This document shows, piece by piece, positions 17,768 to 27,363 of a stretch of DNA of 64,000 nucleotides. Source of the stretch: Bradyrhizobium septentrionale (GTDB lineage: Bacteria > Pseudomonadota > Alphaproteobacteria > Rhizobiales > Xanthobacteraceae); NCBI RefSeq assembly GCF_011516645.4, contig NZ_CP088285.1:8574501-8638500 (forward strand), in the 5' to 3' direction. The translations under genes were made by a program, and so were the position numbers. The notes under the pieces are model-generated. The model saw only the letters and a list, made by a program, of their open reading frames with translations. It ran no database searches and was not told the origin of the DNA. Within the stretch, counting starts at the first letter, position 1. Every line of letters begins with the position of its first letter.

Positions 17768-18991
17768 ATGAAACGGATCATTCTATTTTTCGCCGGCGTC
17801 GCCGCCGGCATTGCACTGGTCGTTATGGCAGCCGGATCGATCGGCTGGCCGGTCCAATTCCCGGCCACGACGCAGGAAACTGCGACCGCGGGCACAGCGA
17901 AGGCTGAGGCCAAGCATGAGGCCCCCGGACATATCGAGCTGAGCGAAGACCAGATTCGCGAAGCCTCCATCACGCTCGCGCAAACCAGCGGCGGCATGTT
18001 GAAGCGACATTTCCTCGCGCCCGGATCGCTGATTCCCGACGCCGACCATATCGGCCGCGTCTCGGTGCGCGTGCTTGCGACGGTCACGGAACTGCGCAAG
18101 CGCCTTGGCGACGTCGTCGAGAAGGGCGAGATCGTGGCGGCAATCGAAAGCCGCGAGGTGGCCGACGCCAAGAGCGAATACCTCGCCGCGCGGCTCAGCA
18201 ACGATTTGCAGCAGACCCTCTATGCCAGGCAGAAGACGCTGGTCGAGACCCGTATCGTGTCGGAGAACGAGTTCCTGCGCACGCGGCTGACCGCAAACGA
18301 CGCCCAGATCAAGCTCGACGGCGCGCGGCAGAAGCTGTTTGCGCTGGGCCTGTCGGAAAGCGAGATCGCCGACCTGCCCAACCAGCCGCCGGAGAGCCTG
18401 CGGACGCAGTTCCTGCGCTCGCCGATCTCGGGCCGGGTATCCGAACGGCGCGTCGATCTTGGCGGACTGATCGGGCGCGAGGGGCAGGAAAGCGAGCTCT
18501 ACGTCATCGTCAATCTCGACGATGTCTGGGTCGATCTGGCGGTTTCACCCGAGGACATCGCCGCGGTCCGCGAAGGTCTGTCTGTCAAGATTCGCGCCAT
18601 CGGCACCGAGGATCAGACCAGTGCGGATGTGATCTTCGTCAGCCCTCTGCTCGACCGCGAGACCCGGAACGCGCGCGTGATCGCGACCCTGCCCAACAAG
18701 GACCACCGCTGGAAACCCGGCACCTTCGTCACCGCAGAAGTGCCGCTCGGAGGCGCGCCGTCGACCGTGATCGTCTCGAAGAAGGCGATCCAGACCATTA
18801 AGGGGACGCCGACCGTCTTCGTGCGCGATGCCGACGGCTTCGAGGCCAGGTCCGTGCGGACCGGCCGCGAGGACGATGACGATATCGAAATCGTCGCCGG
18901 CCTGTCAGCCGGCGAAACTATCGCGGTGCGGAACACCTTCACGCTGAAGGCCGAGTTCGAGAAGGACGAGGCGGAGCACGACCATGATTGA
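17768..18991 (+). CDS. czcB: RND efflux periplasmic adaptor subunit (CzcB/CusB type)
   Basis: 407 residues. An N-terminal membrane segment (LFFAGVAAGIALVVMAAG) is followed by a hairpin with paired lipoyl halves (GDVVEKGEIVAAIESREVADAKSEY in pieces and LRSPISGRVSERRV), a coiled-coil and beta-barrel, then a membrane-proximal domain. The C-terminus is acidic and His-containing (EAEHDHD), which could handle metal ions. It overlaps the pump gene by eight bases. It would link the inner-membrane pump to an outer-membrane channel, which is not encoded next to it. Confidence 0.9.
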   Translation: MKRIILFFAGVAAGIALVVMAAGSIGWPVQFPATTQETATAGTAKAEAKHEAPGHIELSEDQIREASITLAQTSGGMLKRHFLAPGSLIPDADHIGRVSVRVLATVTELRKRLGDVVEKGEIVAAIESREVADAKSEYLAARLSNDLQQTLYARQKTLVETRIVSENEFLRTRLTANDAQIKLDGARQKLFALGLSESEIADLPNQPPESLRTQFLRSPISGRVSERRVDLGGLIGREGQESELYVIVNLDDVWVDLAVSPEDIAAVREGLSVKIRAIGTEDQTSADVIFVSPLLDRETRNARVIATLPNKDHRWKPGTFVTAEVPLGGAPSTVIVSKKAIQTIKGTPTVFVRDADGFEARSVRTGREDDDDIEIVAGLSAGETIAVRNTFTLKAEFEKDEAEHDHD

Positions 18992-21900
18992 GCGCATCAT
19001 CGGCCTTGCCATCCAGCGGCGCTGGGTCGTCGTCACTCTCGCAGCGATCGCGATGTTCCTCGGTGGCCTTGCGCTGACCAGGCTGCCGATCGACGCGGTG
19101 CCCGACATCACCAACAAGCAGATCCAGATCAATACGCTCGCACCGGCACTGTCGCCGGCGGAAATCGAGAAGCAGGTCACCTTCCCGATCGAAACCGCAC
19201 TGGCAGGGGCGCCCGGGCTGGAAAGCACGCGGTCGCTGTCACGAAACGGCTTCTCGCAGATCACCGCGGTGTTCAGGGAAGCGACGAACATCTATTTCGC
19301 CCGCCAGCAGGTCGGCGAGCGCCTGACCGAAGTCCGGGCACGCTTGCCGCAAGGCGTCGAGCCGCGGATGGGCCCGACCTCGACCGGCCTTGGCGAAGTC
19401 TACATGTGGTCCGTGCATTTCTCCGGGCGGCCGGCGCCGGCCGACGGCGCGCCGGGTCTGCAGAGCGACGGACGCTTCCTCTCGGCTGATGGCCAGATGC
19501 TGCAAAGCGACGTCGAGAAAGACGCCTATCTGCGCACGGTGCAGGACTGGATCATCAAACCGCGGATCAAAATGGTGCCGGGAGTCGCCGGGGTGGATTC
19601 GATCGGCGGCTACCTCAAGCAGTACCACGTCTATCCCGACGCGCCGAAGCTGATCGCGCTCGGCCTCACCTTTGCCGACGTCGCCAAGGCCATCGAGAGC
19701 AACAACGTCAGCCGCGGCGCGCGCTATATCGAGCGCAACGGCGAAGGCCTTGTGGTCCGGTCCGGCGGCCGTCTCCAGAACATCGATGAGCTCGGCACCG
19801 TCGTCGTCACCACCCGTGGCGGGGTTCCGATCAGGATACGCGACATCGCAACCGTGTCGATCGGCGGCGAGACCCGCACCGGCAGCGCCAGCGAAGACGG
19901 CCGCGAGGTCGTGGTCGGCGTGGCGCTGATGCTCATCGGCGCCAACAGCCGAACGGTGTCGGCCGCAGTCGACGCGCGTCTACGGACCATCACGCCGTCC
20001 CTGCCCCCCGGTGTCGAGGTCACGACGGTGCTCGATCGCACCGAGCTCGTCGATGCGACCATCGGCACCGTAGCTCGCAACCTCTCCGAAGGCGCGTTGC
20101 TCGTGATCGCGGTGTTATTCATGCTGCTCGGCAATTTCCGCGCCGCGCTGATCACGGCCCTGGTGATCCCGATCGCGATGCTGATGACGGCTATCGGCAT
20201 GTGGCAGGGGCGCATCAGCGCCAACCTGATGAGCCTCGGTGCACTCGATTTCGGCCTGATCGTCGACGGTGCCGTCATCATCACCGAGAACAGCCTGCGT
20301 CACCTCGCCGAGAAGCAGCAGGCGCTCGGCCGCGTGCTGACGCGCGACGAGCGGCTGGCGACGGTGCACGCCTCCGCGGTCGAAATGGTCCAGCCGAGCC
20401 TCTACGGCCAAGCCATCATTCTGCTGGTCTATGTACCGCTCCTTACCTTCACCGGCGTCGAAGGCAAGATGTTCGAGCCGATGGCGCTGACGGTGATCCT
20501 CGCACTCGGCGCGGCCTTCGTGCTGTCGCTGACCCTGGTTCCCGCGCTGATCGCGATCTCCATCAGCGGCCGTGTACAGGAGGAGGAAAACCGCCTCGTT
20601 GCCACCCTGAAAGGCTGGTATCGCCCCCTGCTGCGGCGAGCGGTTGCAACACCGATCCCGGTCATCGCGGTGGCGGTCGTGCTGTTCGCGACCGCCCTGT
20701 TCGGCTTCTCTCGCCTCGGCCAGGAGTTCATCCCGTCGCTCGACGAGAAGAACATCGCGATGCACGCCCTGCGGATTCCCAGCACGTCGCTATCGCAGTC
20801 GCAGGCGATGCAGCTCTCGGTCGAAAAGACCGTCAGCCGCTTTCCGCAGGTGTCGTTCGTCTTCTCCAAGACCGGCACCCCGGAGGTGGCGAGTGACCCG
20901 ATGCCACCGAATGCGTCCGACACCTTCATCATGCTGAAGCCACGTGAGCAGTGGCCGGATCCGTCGATGACCAAGGAACAGTTGATCGGGGAGATCTCGA
21001 AGGCGGTCGGCCGGCTGCCCGGCAACGTCTATGAATTCACCCAGCCGATCCAGATGCGTTTCAACGAACTGCTCGCCGGCGTTCGCGGCGACATCGCAGT
21101 CAAGGTGTTCGGCGACGAGTTCGAGCCGATGCAGAGGGCCGCCAACCAGGTTGCGGCGGCGCTGCGGAGCGTGCGCGGCGCGACCGACGTCAAGGTCGAG
21201 CAGACGAGCGGCCTCCCCATCCTCGAGATCAAGGTCGACAAGGCGGCGATTGCCCGGCGCGGTTTGAGCGTCTCCGCTGTGCACGACGTGATCGGTGCCG
21301 CGGTCGGCGGCCAGGATGCCGGTGTCGTGTACGAGGGCGATCGCAGCTTCGACATCGTGGTGCGATTGCCGGAGAGCGTGCGCTCCGACTTGGAGGCGCT
21401 GAGCAATTTGCCGGTCGCATTGCCAAAGGTGACGCCGAACTCACCTGTGCAGAGCCTGCCGCTTAACCGCGTCGCGCAGTTCTCCTTCACCGAAGGGCCG
21501 AACCAGATCAGCCGCGAGAACGGCAAGCGCCGCATCGTGGTCACCGCAAATGTCCGCGGCCGCGATCTCGGCTCGGTGGTCGAGGAAGCCCAGGCCAACG
21601 TCGCGCAATCGGTGAAGCTGCCGCCGGGCTACTGGATGACCTGGGGCGGCCAGTCCGAGAATCTCGCCGCAGCGCGCCAGCGCCTTGCGGTCGTGGTGCC
21701 GGCCTGCTTTGCGATGATCTTCCTGCTGCTGCTGGCGGCGATGGGCTCGGCGCGCGATGCCCTATTGGTGTTCAGCGCGGTGCCGCTGGCGCTGACCGGC
21801 GGCATCGCGGCGCTGTGGCTCCGCGACATGCCGTTCTCGATCTCGGCGGCGGTCGGCTTCATCGCGCTCTCAGGCGTTGCGGTGCTGAACGGGCTGGTGA

Positions 21901-22208
21901 TGCTGAGCTTCGTCAGGCAGTTGCGCGAACGCGGCGTGCCGTTGCGGGAGGCCATCGAGCAAGGCGCCCTCACCCGCTTCCGGCCCGTCGTGATGACCGC
22001 GCTGGTGGCCTCGCTCGGCTTCGTGCCGATGGCATTCGCCACCGGCACCGGCGCCGAGGTGCAGAAGCCGCTCGCCACCGTCGTGATCGGCGGGCTGATC
22101 AGCGCAACCCTGTTGACGCTTGCCGTGCTGCCTGCGCTCTATGCACGGTACGGACATGCCGGCAGTGCTGCGCGCAATGAGAGAGCCGCGATTCAGCCCG
22201 CGGAATGA
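18984..22208 (+). CDS. czcA: Heavy-metal efflux RND transporter, CzcA type
   Basis: 1074 residues, full length. It has the two-fold RND layout: a helix at residues ~10-30, a large periplasmic loop, a helix bundle at ~340-560, a second loop and a second bundle at ~880-1060. The fourth-helix signature LDFGLIVDGAVIITEN carries Asp422, Asp428 and Glu435, equivalent to Asp402/Asp408/Glu415 of CzcA. This proton-relay pattern marks the divalent-cation (Co/Zn/Cd/Ni) branch rather than the Cu/Ag CusA branch. It is co-transcribed with the adaptor. The exact metal cannot be read from sequence. Confidence 0.93.
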   Translation: MIERIIGLAIQRRWVVVTLAAIAMFLGGLALTRLPIDAVPDITNKQIQINTLAPALSPAEIEKQVTFPIETALAGAPGLESTRSLSRNGFSQITAVFREATNIYFARQQVGERLTEVRARLPQGVEPRMGPTSTGLGEVYMWSVHFSGRPAPADGAPGLQSDGRFLSADGQMLQSDVEKDAYLRTVQDWIIKPRIKMVPGVAGVDSIGGYLKQYHVYPDAPKLIALGLTFADVAKAIESNNVSRGARYIERNGEGLVVRSGGRLQNIDELGTVVVTTRGGVPIRIRDIATVSIGGETRTGSASEDGREVVVGVALMLIGANSRTVSAAVDARLRTITPSLPPGVEVTTVLDRTELVDATIGTVARNLSEGALLVIAVLFMLLGNFRAALITALVIPIAMLMTAIGMWQGRISANLMSLGALDFGLIVDGAVIITENSLRHLAEKQQALGRVLTRDERLATVHASAVEMVQPSLYGQAIILLVYVPLLTFTGVEGKMFEPMALTVILALGAAFVLSLTLVPALIAISISGRVQEEENRLVATLKGWYRPLLRRAVATPIPVIAVAVVLFATALFGFSRLGQEFIPSLDEKNIAMHALRIPSTSLSQSQAMQLSVEKTVSRFPQVSFVFSKTGTPEVASDPMPPNASDTFIMLKPREQWPDPSMTKEQLIGEISKAVGRLPGNVYEFTQPIQMRFNELLAGVRGDIAVKVFGDEFEPMQRAANQVAAALRSVRGATDVKVEQTSGLPILEIKVDKAAIARRGLSVSAVHDVIGAAVGGQDAGVVYEGDRSFDIVVRLPESVRSDLEALSNLPVALPKVTPNSPVQSLPLNRVAQFSFTEGPNQISRENGKRRIVVTANVRGRDLGSVVEEAQANVAQSVKLPPGYWMTWGGQSENLAAARQRLAVVVPACFAMIFLLLLAAMGSARDALLVFSAVPLALTGGIAALWLRDMPFSISAAVGFIALSGVAVLNGLVMLSFVRQLRERGVPLREAIEQGALTRFRPVVMTALVASLGFVPMAFATGTGAEVQKPLATVVIGGLISATLLTLAVLPALYARYGHAGSAARNERAAIQPAE

Positions 22209-22266
22209 TGGCTGGTTGACCGGCCGTCGCCAAGAAAAATCCGCCAGTTACAGCGCCGAGCAGGCA

Positions 22267-22284
22267 CTGTAACATTTCTGTCAT
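22267..22284 (+). promoter_or_regulatory. Pho box (PhoB-binding site)
   Basis: CTGTAACATTTCTGTCAT is two 7-base direct repeats (CTGTAAC and CTGTCAT) separated by an AT-rich four-base spacer, matching the Pho-box layout CTGTCAT-N4-CTGTCAT. It lies 63 bases upstream of the ATG of the secreted phosphodiesterase-like gene, so phosphate-starvation induction by PhoB/PhoR is expected. Confidence 0.75.
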
Positions 22285-22347
22285 GTGGCAAAACTAAACG
22301 AAGGCGGCGGCGGGCTGCCGCGGGGCTTCATCAGGGGGAATAACAAG

Positions 22348-24189
22348 ATGCGCCGAGCCATTACCTTACTGTCCGCAAGTATGATCGCGCTTTCAGCGGG
22401 CGCCGCCGCGGCGCAGAACGCCAAGCCCCGCAACCTCATCCTGTTCGTCCCGGACGGCCTGCGCGGCGGCATCGTGACGCCGGAGACGGCACCGACGATG
22501 GCCGAGATCCGCGACAAGGGCGTCAACTTCAAGAATTCGCATTCGCTGTTCCCGACCTTCACGATGGCGAACAGCTCGGCGCTCTCGACCGGCCATTATC
22601 TCGGCGACACCGGCACCTTCTCCAACACGATCTACACCGGCTACAGCTCGGTGCCGGCGGGCGACACCGTGGTCCCCTTCATCGAGAACGACGCCGTGCT
22701 CGCCGATGTCGACGACCACTTCAATGGCGACTACCTCAACGAGGAAACGCTGTTGAAGATGGCCCGCGGCCAGGGCTTCAGCACCGCCGCCATCGGCAAG
22801 GTCGGCCCGACCCTGCTGTTCGACCACACCGATCGCGGCAAGAACACGATCGTGGTCGACGATTCCACCGGCGGCAAGACCGGCGTGCCGCTCTCCGACG
22901 AGATGAAGGAGGCGCTGACCAAGGCCGGCCTGCCGGTCGCCACCCCGAGCCGCGGCGATAACGCCAAGGCGGGCGACGCCAAGACGCCGGGCACGACGGT
23001 CGCCAACGTCGCCCAGCAGGCCTACATGGCCGACGTCGCGACCAAGGTGGTGCTGCCGATGTTCAAGGCGCGCAACAAGCCGTTCGTGCTGGTGTTCTGG
23101 TCGCGCGATCCGGACGGCAGCCAGCACAACACCGGCGACAGCCTCAACACCATCACCCCCGGCATCAACGGCCCGACCTCGATGGCCGGCATCAAGAATG
23201 CCGACAACAACCTCGCCCAGCTCCGCAAGGCGCTCGACGAGCTCGGGCTTTCCGCCAACACCAACATCATGATCTCCTCCGACCACGGCTTCTCGACGAT
23301 CTCGAAAGAGAGCAAGACCAGCCCCTCGGCCAAGATCGTCTACGACGACACGCCGAAGGATTTCCTGCCGATGGGCTTTTTGGCGATCGATCTCGCCAAG
23401 GCGCTGAACCTGCCGCTGTTCGACCCCAACGACAAGAACGCCAAGGTCGCCGACAACGCCCATCCGAAGGCCGGCAACGGCGTGCTCGGCCAGGACCCAG
23501 CCAAGCCTGACGTCGTGATCGCGACCAATGGCGGCTCGGACCTGATCTATCTGCCGAACCGCGACAAGAAGCTCGCCGACCGCGTCGTCAAAGCGCTGCT
23601 CGAGCAGGACTATGTCAGCGGCCTGTTCGTCGACGACAAGCTCGGCAACTTCCCCGGCACGCTGCCGATGTCGAACCTCAATCTGAAGGGCAAGGCGGTG
23701 ACGCCGAACCCGTCGATCGTGGTCAACTTCCGCTCCTGGTCGAGCGGCTGCGCGATCCCGACCAACTGCTCGGTGCAGATCGCCGACACCCTGCTGCGCC
23801 AGGGCCAGGGCATGCATGGCAGCTTCAGCCGCGGCGACACCTTCAACTTCACCGCCGCGATCGGGCCCGACTTCAAGGCGGGCTATGTCGATCCGCTGCC
23901 GGTCAGCAACGCCGATGTCGGCATGACCGCAGCGCAGCTGCTCGGCCTGCGTGCGCCGAACAATGGCGGGCTGATCGGCCGGGTGATGTCGGAAGCGCTG
24001 CCGAACGGCATCGTGCCGAAGATGGCCGAGGGCACCCTGATGTCGAAGAAGCCTTCGGCCAACGGCCTGCGCACCGTGCTGAAATTCCAGCGCGTGCTCT
24101 CGACCCGCTATTTCGACGTCGCCGGGTTCCCGGGGCGGACGCTCGGGCTCGAGGAGACCGACGGCAAACAGAAAACGGCGGGGAAGTGA
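22348..24189 (+). CDS. Secreted alkaline-phosphatase-superfamily phosphodiesterase
   Basis: 613 residues. A signal peptide (LLSASMIALSAGAAAAQ) is followed by an alkaline phosphatase/NPP fold: the metal site ILFVPDGLRGG, the nucleophile Thr in FPTFTMANSSALSTG, the DPDGSQHNTG loop and SSDHGFS with metal-binding Asp-His. It resembles type I phosphodiesterase/nucleotide pyrophosphatase proteins rather than PhoA. The ATG has GGGGGAA about seven bases upstream. The Pho box upstream and the export signal point to periplasmic phosphate scavenging. The exact substrate (nucleotide, lipid or other diester) is open. Confidence 0.88.
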   Translation: MRRAITLLSASMIALSAGAAAAQNAKPRNLILFVPDGLRGGIVTPETAPTMAEIRDKGVNFKNSHSLFPTFTMANSSALSTGHYLGDTGTFSNTIYTGYSSVPAGDTVVPFIENDAVLADVDDHFNGDYLNEETLLKMARGQGFSTAAIGKVGPTLLFDHTDRGKNTIVVDDSTGGKTGVPLSDEMKEALTKAGLPVATPSRGDNAKAGDAKTPGTTVANVAQQAYMADVATKVVLPMFKARNKPFVLVFWSRDPDGSQHNTGDSLNTITPGINGPTSMAGIKNADNNLAQLRKALDELGLSANTNIMISSDHGFSTISKESKTSPSAKIVYDDTPKDFLPMGFLAIDLAKALNLPLFDPNDKNAKVADNAHPKAGNGVLGQDPAKPDVVIATNGGSDLIYLPNRDKKLADRVVKALLEQDYVSGLFVDDKLGNFPGTLPMSNLNLKGKAVTPNPSIVVNFRSWSSGCAIPTNCSVQIADTLLRQGQGMHGSFSRGDTFNFTAAIGPDFKAGYVDPLPVSNADVGMTAAQLLGLRAPNNGGLIGRVMSEALPNGIVPKMAEGTLMSKKPSANGLRTVLKFQRVLSTRYFDVAGFPGRTLGLEETDGKQKTAGK

Positions 24190-24218
24190 TCCCCGCCGCT
24201 CTCGCTTGAAGCCGTTCG

Positions 24219-24246
24219 TTCGGGATGATGCGTGCATCATCCCGAA
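24219..24246. terminator. Bidirectional terminator-like hairpin
   Basis: A perfect 12-base-pair stem (TTCGGGATGATG / CATCATCCCGAA) with a four-base CGTG loop, lying between two convergent genes. No long T-run follows, so the termination mechanism is uncertain. Confidence 0.6.
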
Positions 24247-24249
24247 TAA

Positions 24250-24831
24250 TCACATCATCCCGATGTCGAACACGTTGGGCAGTTGGGCTGCGAGCGGCAG
24301 CGCGGCGGCGCCGACCAGCGTCGCCACCATTGCCGCCAGCGCGCGGCCGGTGCGGCGCTGGCCACCCATCTGGCCCGCGATCCATTCCAGTACCTTGGTG
24401 TCGATCTTGGCGCCTTGGGTCGGCGCCCAGCGATCGATCTCGGTGTCGGGCGACAGCGCGACCGTGCGCGGCGGCACCGGCAGGCCGGACTCCGAAGCGG
24501 CATGATGGGCGATCGCCTTGGCGAGCAGGTCGTCGAACCTGCCGTCATCGCTGCGCTCGGCGGCGGCCTCGTTGATCGAAAACAGCGCCTCGATCTCGGC
24601 CCGGCTGACCGGCTGATGCTCGACCGCGGCCGCCGTCAGGATGCGCGCGCACCAGGCTGCGTCATCGGCGTCGAGTGAGCGGGAGAAATGGATACGGCCC
24701 TTGGTGGTCGGGCCTTCGCCGGTGATCACGCCGTCGCGCACGATGGTCAGCGCATGGGCAGCGGTCTTGCGGCAGGATGGATGCAACGCACCGCTGAGAG
24801 CCTCAGCGGTCTTGGTACTTGGGGCAGACAT
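24250..24831 (-). CDS. Hypothetical protein with C-terminal membrane segment
   Basis: 193 residues. The N-terminal part is polar. It includes a KGRIHFSRSLDADDAAWCARIL region and a helical acidic part (EIEALFSINEAAAERSDDGR), and the C-terminus has one hydrophobic segment (ALAAMVATLVGAAALPLAAQ). The ATG at 24829-24831 is assumed; a TTG at 24846 preceded by AGGAA is an alternative. I do not recognise a family. Convergent with the phosphodiesterase gene across the hairpin. Confidence 0.55.
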   Translation of the reverse strand: MSAPSTKTAEALSGALHPSCRKTAAHALTIVRDGVITGEGPTTKGRIHFSRSLDADDAAWCARILTAAAVEHQPVSRAEIEALFSINEAAAERSDDGRFDDLLAKAIAHHAASESGLPVPPRTVALSPDTEIDRWAPTQGAKIDTKVLEWIAGQMGGQRRTGRALAAMVATLVGAAALPLAAQLPNVFDIGMM

Positions 24832-25218
24832 TGTGGGAGCTTTCAATTCCTATCTGAGGCCAGCTTTTCCATGCGGGCGTAAACGAGTGGTTAATGATTC
24901 GGAACTTGCGTTCCGAGATTTTTAGATGGTTGCCATTTGGTCGCTTTGGAAGCTTTCGCGGTTCAGTCCCATAGCAGCCGGGGCCGGCGTGATGACGGCG
25001 ATAAGCGGCTTTATCTGGGCATTTCCAAGCTTTTGTGCCGCATCTGATATTTCGCCGCAGGGGGTTGGATCAAAACAAGTTGCTTGGAATTCCCCCGCTA
25101 TGAGAACAATCTCACCTTTTTCATGAACCGGTTCACTTAACCCTTGTTCCGTCCTATACTGGAACAGACGACCTCAGATACGAATTATCCCGTAACATCA
25201 ATGAGATGAGGTAAGATC
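24832..25218. other. Intergenic region upstream of peroxiredoxin
   Basis: 387 bases, less GC-rich than the surrounding genes. No credible frame. Its right end contains the peroxiredoxin promoter and two dyads described separately; the left ~250 bases show nothing I can name. Confidence 0.5.
25124..25165 (+). promoter_or_regulatory. Peroxiredoxin promoter with two overlapping dyads
   Basis: A -10-like TATACT (25155-25160) lies 17 bases after a weak -35-like TTCACT (25132-25137). A perfect 12-bp palindrome TGAACCGGTTCA (25124-25135) overlaps the -35, and TGTTCC (25145-25150) pairs with GGAACA (25161-25166) around the -10. Dyads on core elements suggest control by a dimeric regulator. Promoter assignment is by eye. 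Confidence 0.4.
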
Positions 25219-25878
<660 letters not shown>

Positions 25879-25899
25879 CGGCAGGCACGCATCCTCCGG

Positions 25900-27363
25900 G
25901 TGGCCCGCGCGCAGCCTGTTATCGTCTGGTTCCGCGACGATCTGCGGCTGTCGGATCACCCGGCCCTGCACGAAGCAGCCAGCCGCGGCGTGCCCGTGGT
26001 TGGCCTCTATGTCCGCGACGAACAAAGCCCTGCCCTGAAACCTCCAGCCGCGCGCCCCCTCGGGGGCGCGACGCGCTGGTGGCTGGCGCAATCGCTGCGC
26101 GCGCTCGGCAAGAGTTGTGAGGCGATCGGCGGAACGATGGTGCTGCGCACCGGACCGGCCGCCTCCGTGATCGCCACGCTGGCGCGTGAAATCAATGCGA
26201 GCGCCGTGTTCTGGAATGACGTCGCGCAGGCGCCGCATCAAGCTGTCGCCGCCGACGTTGAGGCCGCGCTGGCAAGCGACGAAAGAGGCTCGCAGATTTT
26301 CCCCGGCGACCTGCTCGTCGAACCCAAGGCCATCCGCAACAAGGACAACCGGGGACTGCGCGTCTTCACGCCATTCTGGCGGCGCGTGCAGGGGCTTGGC
26401 GATCCGCCGAAGCCGCTGCCGGCGCCGAAGAAGCTCACCTCCGTCAGCGACATCGCCGGCGAAGCCGTCGATGACTGGGCGTTCGAGCCTGTCAGGCCGG
26501 ATTGGGCGGGCGGCCTGCGCGAGAGCTGGACACCGGGCGAAGCCGCGGCGCAAGCGCGGCTGAAGACGTTCCTCGACGATCGCGTCCGCGGCTACACCGA
26601 CGACCGCGACCGGCCCGACCGCGATGGCACCTCGCGGCTGTCGCCGCATCTGCGCTTCGGCGAGATCAGCCCGCGCCAGCTCTGGCACACCGCGCGTTTC
26701 ACCGCAGCCGAGCATCCGCGCCTGGCCGGCGACATCGACAAATTCCTCAGCGAGCTCGGCTGGCGCGAGTTCTGCCGTCATCTGCTGTTCGACGTCCCCG
26801 ACCTGGCCGAGCGGAATCTGCAGCAGCATTTCGACGCCTTTCCGTGGAAGCGCGATGCCCGCGCGCTGAAGGCCTGGCAGCGCGGCCTGACCGGCTATCC
26901 GATCGTCGATGCCGGCATGCGCGAGCTCTGGCACAGCGGCGTGATGCACAACCGGGTGCGGATGGTGGTCGCTTCCTTCCTGGTGAAGCACCTTTTGATC
27001 GACTGGCGCGCCGGCGAACAATGGTTCTGGGACACGCTGGTCGATGCCGATGCCGGCTCCAATCCGGCGAACTGGCAATGGGTCGCCGGCTCCGGCGCCG
27101 ATGCGGCGCCCTATTTCCGCGTCTTCAATCCGATCCTGCAGGGCGAGAAGTTCGATCCCGACGGCGCCTATGTCAGGCGCTGGGTCCCGGAGCTTGCGCA
27201 ATTGCCCAACGAGCTGATCCATCAGCCCTGGACCGCGACGCCGATCGAACTCGCCGGCGCCGGCGTCGACCTCGGCAAGAGCTACCCGCGGCCGATCGTC
27301 GATCACAAGCAGGGCCGCGAACGTGCGCTTGCGGCCCACGCCAGGATTCGCGTGAGGGATTAA
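25900..27363 (+). CDS. phrB: Deoxyribodipyrimidine photolyase
   Basis: 487 residues from a GTG. The N-terminal photolyase domain (VIVWFRDDLRLSDHPAL) and the FAD-binding domain are complete: TSRLSPHLRFGEISPRQ, WREFCRHLLF, the TGYPIVDAGMREL and NRVRMVVASFLVKHLLIDWR core, and the DADAGSNPANWQWVAG FAD-contact segment. The Trp residues of the electron-transfer chain appear present. It repairs cyclobutane pyrimidine dimers using light. It lies 21 bases after the peroxiredoxin gene, and its stop overlaps the stop of the convergent EamA gene. Confidence 0.95.
   Translation: MARAQPVIVWFRDDLRLSDHPALHEAASRGVPVVGLYVRDEQSPALKPPAARPLGGATRWWLAQSLRALGKSCEAIGGTMVLRTGPAASVIATLAREINASAVFWNDVAQAPHQAVAADVEAALASDERGSQIFPGDLLVEPKAIRNKDNRGLRVFTPFWRRVQGLGDPPKPLPAPKKLTSVSDIAGEAVDDWAFEPVRPDWAGGLRESWTPGEAAAQARLKTFLDDRVRGYTDDRDRPDRDGTSRLSPHLRFGEISPRQLWHTARFTAAEHPRLAGDIDKFLSELGWREFCRHLLFDVPDLAERNLQQHFDAFPWKRDARALKAWQRGLTGYPIVDAGMRELWHSGVMHNRVRMVVASFLVKHLLIDWRAGEQWFWDTLVDADAGSNPANWQWVAGSGADAAPYFRVFNPILQGEKFDPDGAYVRRWVPELAQLPNELIHQPWTATPIELAGAGVDLGKSYPRPIVDHKQGRERALAAHARIRVRD

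Noticed and set aside
22285..22347. Upstream GTG start for the phosphodiesterase gene
   Set aside because: It would put the Pho box next to the start codon and hide the signal peptide; ATG 22348 has a strong ribosome-binding site.
25145..25166. GTTC/GAAC dyad as a LexA box
   Set aside because: Half-site order and spacing (GTTC-N12-GAAC) do not match GAAC-N7-GTTC.
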